Shown piece after piece: positions 60,864 through 64,000 of a DNA stretch of 64,000 nt. Under the pieces are notes generated by a model. That model ran no database searches. It was not told the DNA's origin and was given only the letters and a program-made list of their open reading frames with translations. Origin of the DNA: Streptomyces iakyrus (lineage in GTDB: Bacteria; Actinomycetota; Actinomycetes; Streptomycetales; Streptomycetaceae). The stretch is taken from positions 186,001 through 250,000 of the forward strand of contig NZ_JNXI01000004.1 of assembly GCF_000717055.1 (NCBI RefSeq), given 5' to 3'. Numbering within the stretch: the first letter of the stretch is position 1; each line of letters begins with the position of its first letter. Both the position numbers and the translations under genes were made by a program.

Positions 60864-61620
60864 ACTCCGCCCCGTCGTTCACCCCGCGGGGGTGAAGGAC
60901 CGGCGCAGCGGTGAGCACTGGATGGGACGCCTCTACATGCGCGAGGTGTCCCTGCGGGTCGACCGTTACCTGGTCAACACCAGGGTCACGCCCAACCAGC
61001 TCACCTACCTGATGACCGTATTCGGTGTGCTCGCGGCCCCGGCACTGCTCGTGCCGGGGATCGCGGGCGCCGTCCTCGGCGTGGTGTGCGTCCAGATGTA
61101 CCTGCTGCTGGACTGCGTCGACGGCGAGATCGCGCGCTGGAAGAAGCAGTACTCCCTCAACGGCGTCTACCTGGACCGGGTCGGCGCCTACCTCACCGAC
61201 GCCGCGGTGCTCACCGGCTTCGGCCTGCGCGCCGCCGACCTGTGGGGCAGCGGCCGCATCGACTGGCTGTGGGCCTTCCTCGGCACCCTGGCCGCCCTCG
61301 GCGCCATCCTGATCAAGGCGGAGACCGACCTCGTCGGCGTCGCCCGGCACCAGGCCGGCAAGCCCCCCGTCAAGGAGGCCGCATCCGAGATGCGCTCCTC
61401 CGGCATGGCGCTGGCCCGCAAGGCCGCCGGCGCCCTGAAGTTCCACCGCCTCATCCTCGGCATCGAGGCGTCCCTGGTCATCCTCGTGCTGGCGATCGTC
61501 GACCAGGCCCGAGGGGACCTCTTCTTCTCGCGGCTCGGAGTGGCGGTCATGGCCGGCATCGCGCTGGTCCAGACCCTGCTGCACCTGGTGTCCATCCTCG
61601 CCTCCAGCAGGCTGAAGTGA
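60841..61620 (+). CDS. CDP-alcohol phosphatidyltransferase-family membrane protein
   Basis: The 259-residue protein starts at ATG 60841, overlapping the dehydrogenase gene by 23 bases. VTPNQLTYLMTVFGV precedes the core DCVDGEIARW (D91, D94, G95, R99), and NGVYLDRVGAYLTD supplies G108 and D112. The fourth motif aspartate, expected at 116, is alanine, while D120 lies one helical turn later. Six membrane segments are visible. It may transfer a phospho-alcohol to a lipid or polyprenol acceptor, or have an altered reaction because of the changed motif. Confidence 0.88.
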   Translation: MSRPSVAELRPVVHPAGVKDRRSGEHWMGRLYMREVSLRVDRYLVNTRVTPNQLTYLMTVFGVLAAPALLVPGIAGAVLGVVCVQMYLLLDCVDGEIARWKKQYSLNGVYLDRVGAYLTDAAVLTGFGLRAADLWGSGRIDWLWAFLGTLAALGAILIKAETDLVGVARHQAGKPPVKEAASEMRSSGMALARKAAGALKFHRLILGIEASLVILVLAIVDQARGDLFFSRLGVAVMAGIALVQTLLHLVSILASSRLK

Positions 61621-61625
61621 GCGGC

Positions 61626-62498
61626 ATGAAGGTCGGCGCCGTCATCATCACCATGGGCAACCGGCCCGAGGAGCTGCGCGCCCTGCTCGACTCCGTCGCC
61701 AAGCAGGACGGCGACCGGGTCGAGGTGGTCGTCGTCGGCAACGGCTCGCCCGTGCCGGACGTCCCCGAGGGCGTCCGCACCATCGAACTGCCCGAGAACC
61801 TGGGCATCCCCGGCGGCCGCAACGTCGGCATCGAGGCCTTCGGCCCGGCCGGCCGGGACGTCGACATCCTGCTCTTCCTGGACGACGACGGACTGCTCGC
61901 GGGCCACGACACGGCCGAGCTGTGCCGGAAGGCGTTCGAGGCCGACCCGAAGCTCGGCATCGTGAGTTTCCGCATAGCCGACCCCGAGACCGGCGTCACC
62001 CAGCGCCGGCACGTGCCCCGGCTGCGCGCCTCCGACCCGATGCGCTCCTCGCGCGTGACCACGTTCCTCGGCGGCGCCAACGCCGTCCGCACCCGGGTGT
62101 TCGCCGACGTCGGCGGCCTCCCGGACGCGTTCTTCTACGCCCACGAGGAAACCGACCTGGCCTGGCGGGCCCTCGACGCGGGCTGGATGATCGACTACCG
62201 GTCCGACATGGTGCTGTACCACCCGACGACCGCTCCCTCGCGGCACGCGGTCTACCACCGCATGGTCGCCCGCAACCGCGTCTGGCTGGCCCGCCGCAAC
62301 CTCCCCGCGCCGCTCGTCCCGGTCTACCTCGGCGTGTGGCTGCTGCTCACCCTGCTGCGCCGTCCCTCCCGCAGCGCGCTGCGGGCCTGGTTCGGCGGGT
62401 TCCGCGAAGGCTGGACCACCTCGTGCGGGCCCCGCCGGCCCATGAAGTGGCGTACGGTGTGGCGGCTGACCCGGCTGGGCCGGCCCCCCGTCATCTGA
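61626..62498 (+). CDS. GT2-family glycosyltransferase
   Basis: The 290-residue protein starts at ATG 61626 (MKVGAVIITMGNRPEELRAL); GTG 61617, which overlaps the previous stop as GTGA, is an alternative start three codons longer with a better ribosome site. The GT-A motifs are VVVVGNGSPVPD, ENLGIPGGRNVGIE, and LLFLDDDGLLA, the DxD-like nucleotide-sugar site. HEETDLAWRALDAGW carries the catalytic base region (ED-like). A C-terminal hydrophobic region (LVPVYLGVWLLLTLL) suggests membrane association. The enzyme would add sugars to the operon product, with UDP-sugar perhaps from the nearby epimerase. Confidence 0.9.
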   Translation: MKVGAVIITMGNRPEELRALLDSVAKQDGDRVEVVVVGNGSPVPDVPEGVRTIELPENLGIPGGRNVGIEAFGPAGRDVDILLFLDDDGLLAGHDTAELCRKAFEADPKLGIVSFRIADPETGVTQRRHVPRLRASDPMRSSRVTTFLGGANAVRTRVFADVGGLPDAFFYAHEETDLAWRALDAGWMIDYRSDMVLYHPTTAPSRHAVYHRMVARNRVWLARRNLPAPLVPVYLGVWLLLTLLRRPSRSALRAWFGGFREGWTTSCGPRRPMKWRTVWRLTRLGRPPVI

Positions 62499-62517
62499 CA
62501 AGCTCGTACCGGCGATA

Positions 62518-62533
62518 CCCGGGAGCCCCCGGG
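62518..62533. terminator. Short hairpin between the glycosyltransferase and exporter genes
   Basis: CCCGGG, AGCC, CCCGGG can fold into a 6-bp stem 20 bases after the glycosyltransferase stop. The 106-base gap here is the only real break in the operon, so the exporter may have its own promoter. Confidence 0.35.
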
Positions 62534-62604
62534 CCGTACCCTGGCCCCGGCTCATGCCAGACCCCGGCACAGGCCGAGCATCTCGAAGACGAAAGTTTCC
62601 ACTA

Positions 62605-63534
62605 GTGAGTGAGACAACGCACGACGCCACGGTCGCGGTGAGCGCGCCCGCGGCGCCCGACGAGGGCCTCACGGCGAAAGAACTCGCCGCCAGGCACGGG
62701 CTGACCGTGAGCGGCGCCCGGCCGTCCCTCATCGAGTACGTCCGTCAGCTGTGGGACCGGCGGCACTTCATCCTCGCCTTCTCCCGCGCGAAGCTGACCG
62801 CCCAGTACAGCCAGGCCAAGCTCGGCCAGCTGTGGCAGGTGGCCACACCGCTGCTGAACGCGGCCGTGTACTTCTTCATCTTCGGCCTGCTGCTGGAGGC
62901 CGACCGGGGCATGTCCCGTGAGGTGTACATCCCGTTCCTGGTCACGGGCGTGTTCGTGTTCACCTTCACGCAGAGCTCCGTCATGGCGGGCGTACGCGCG
63001 ATCTCCGGCAACCTCGGCCTGGTCCGGGCCCTGCACTTCCCGCGGGCCTCGCTGCCGGTCTCCTTCGCGCTCCAGCAGCTCCAGCAGCTGCTGTTCTCGA
63101 TGATCGTGCTGTTCGCCGTCACGATCGGCTTCGGCCACTACCCGGACCTGTCCTGGCTGCTGATCGTGCCGGTGCTGGTCCTTCAGTTCTGCTTCAACAC
63201 GGGCCTCGCGCTGATCATGGCCCGGGCGGGCGCCAAGACCCCGGACCTCGCGCAGCTGATGCCGTTCGTGATGCGGACCTGGATGTACGCCTCCGGCGTG
63301 ATGTTCTCCATCCCGATCTTCCTGGCGGACAAGCCGGCCTGGATCGCAAACGTCCTGCAGTGGAACCCGGCCGCGATCTACATGGACCTGATGCGCTTCG
63401 CCCTCATCGACGACTACAGCGGCAAGTTCCTCCCCGACCACGTGTGGGCGGCCGCGGGCGCCTGGGCCGTGCTCTTCGCCCTGGGCGGCTTCGTGTACTT
63501 CTGGAAGGCGGAGGAGAGGTACGGCCGTGGCTGA
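62605..63534 (+). CDS. ABC-2 type exporter permease (TagG/Wzm-like)
   Basis: The 309-residue protein starts at GTG 62605. The cytoplasmic N-terminus (about 70 residues) is followed by RRHFILAFSRAKLTAQYSQA, the amphipathic helix of polysaccharide/teichoic-acid exporters, and six membrane segments. SSVMAGVRAISGNLGLVRAL and HFPRASLPVSFAL match TagG/Wzm. Such permeases pair with a TagH/Wzt ATPase to move undecaprenyl-linked polymers across the membrane. The ATPase gene overlaps its end by eight bases. Confidence 0.92.
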   Translation: MSETTHDATVAVSAPAAPDEGLTAKELAARHGLTVSGARPSLIEYVRQLWDRRHFILAFSRAKLTAQYSQAKLGQLWQVATPLLNAAVYFFIFGLLLEADRGMSREVYIPFLVTGVFVFTFTQSSVMAGVRAISGNLGLVRALHFPRASLPVSFALQQLQQLLFSMIVLFAVTIGFGHYPDLSWLLIVPVLVLQFCFNTGLALIMARAGAKTPDLAQLMPFVMRTWMYASGVMFSIPIFLADKPAWIANVLQWNPAAIYMDLMRFALIDDYSGKFLPDHVWAAAGAWAVLFALGGFVYFWKAEERYGRG

Positions 63535-64000
63535 GCAGCAGCAGGACGCGCGCATCCCCACCGTCATCGCGGACGACCTGCACATCGTCTACCGCGTCAA
63601 CGGCGCCAAGACCGGCAAGGGCAGCGCCACCGCCGCCCTCAGCCGCATCATCAAGCGGGGCGAGGAGCGGGGCGTGCGCAAGGTGCACGCCGTGCGCGGC
63701 GTCTCCTTCGTGGCGTACCGCGGCGAGGCCATCGGCCTGATCGGCTCCAACGGCTCCGGCAAGTCGACCCTGCTGCGGGCCATCGCCGGTCTGCTGCCCG
63801 CCGAGCAGGGCAAGGTCTACACCGACGGCCAGCCCTCGCTGCTCGGTGTCAACGCGGCCCTGATGAACGACCTCACCGGCGAGCGGAACGTCATATTGGG
63901 CGGGCTCGCCATGGGCATGTCCCGTGAGGAGATCAAGGAGCGCTACCAGGACATCGTCGACTTCTCCGGCATCAACGAGAAGGGCGACTTCATCACCCTG
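63527..64000 (+). CDS. ABC exporter ATPase (TagH/Wzt-like), cut by window end
   Basis: The gene starts at GTG 63527 with GAGGAGAGG upstream and runs off the end after 158 codons. The Walker A motif is GLIGSNGSGKSTLLRAIAG, with VRGVSFVAYRGEAIGLIG before it, and LGVNAALMNDLTGERNVILG has the typical N-G-ExN spacing after the Q-loop region. The pattern fits ATPases of teichoic-acid and O-antigen exporters. The signature motif, Walker B and any C-terminal substrate-binding domain lie beyond the window. Confidence 0.92.
   Translation, partial: MAEQQQDARIPTVIADDLHIVYRVNGAKTGKGSATAALSRIIKRGEERGVRKVHAVRGVSFVAYRGEAIGLIGSNGSGKSTLLRAIAGLLPAEQGKVYTDGQPSLLGVNAALMNDLTGERNVILGGLAMGMSREEIKERYQDIVDFSGINEKGDFITL

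Overview
The window is high-GC actinobacterial chromosome. Codon third positions are almost all G or C, GTG and TTG starts are common, genes overlap tightly, and TTA codons are nearly absent. The gene content is that of a Streptomyces: WhiB-like protein, SsgA-like protein, small laccase, SCO6745-family protein, and idi next to a membrane/glycopolymer operon. The order recalls the S. coelicolor SCO67xx region (SLAC, then ssgD, fadB, the SCO6745 family, idi). That comparison is from memory, not from a search. No phage, IS element, CRISPR array, tRNA or rRNA was seen.

Layout. 1-2620: an ATP-dependent DNA ligase cut by the window edge and a free-standing LigD-type polymerase, the two enzymes of bacterial NHEJ, with a small zinc-finger membrane protein between them. 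2607-8476: a secreted redox block, with a cupredoxin/DUF1080 protein and a ThuA/GSDH protein on the minus strand and a divergent Tat-exported small laccase, followed by a LacI regulator. 9615-12928: VOC protein, WhiB-like protein, acyl-ACP desaturase with a repeated operator, and DDAH. 13571-20262: an amino-acid decarboxylase, then a UvrA-like ATPase and an ABC-F protein forming an operon behind a near-consensus promoter and a long leader. 20305-25630: GPP34 protein, a decayed PEP-mutase-family gene, ssgD, a secreted beta-propeller protein, small proteins and endonuclease V. 25646-32710: oxidoreductase, MmcQ-like protein, and a CoA-transferase/thiolase/FadB beta-oxidation run with a MerR regulator. 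32929-35824: amino-acid permease, macrodomain, arginase-family protein. 36023-41009: three secreted peptidases (M1, S15, M14). 41095-46596: BCCT transporter, D-amino-acid oxidase, an unknown TTA-containing gene, and a second ABC-F. 46593-53285: a frame-split glycolipid-binding gene, Tex, small proteins, a GlxA-like regulator with a DJ-1 protein, and an enoyl-CoA hydratase. 53504-56979: RsbW-like kinase, idi, CDF efflux, galE-like epimerase.

57209-64000 is the most interesting part. It is an overlapping operon encoding a large CDP-alcohol phosphotransferase (behind an in-frame 13-codon leader ORF), a sugar-1-phosphate/phosphocholine-type nucleotidyltransferase, an EgsA/AraM-type glycerol-1-phosphate dehydrogenase, a second CDP-alcohol phosphotransferase with one substituted motif aspartate, a GT2 glycosyltransferase, and a TagGH/Wzm-Wzt-like ABC exporter that runs off the end. 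Together these suggest synthesis and export of a phospho-polyol-containing lipid or glycopolymer of unknown structure, possibly using the archaeal enantiomer of glycerol phosphate.

Regulatory features include three genes with a TTA codon (candidate bldA dependence), a LacI palindrome between the laccase and lacI genes, a threefold 15-bp repeat before the desaturase, four helically phased 7-bp repeats in the peptidase divergent promoter, and strong hairpins between several convergent gene pairs.
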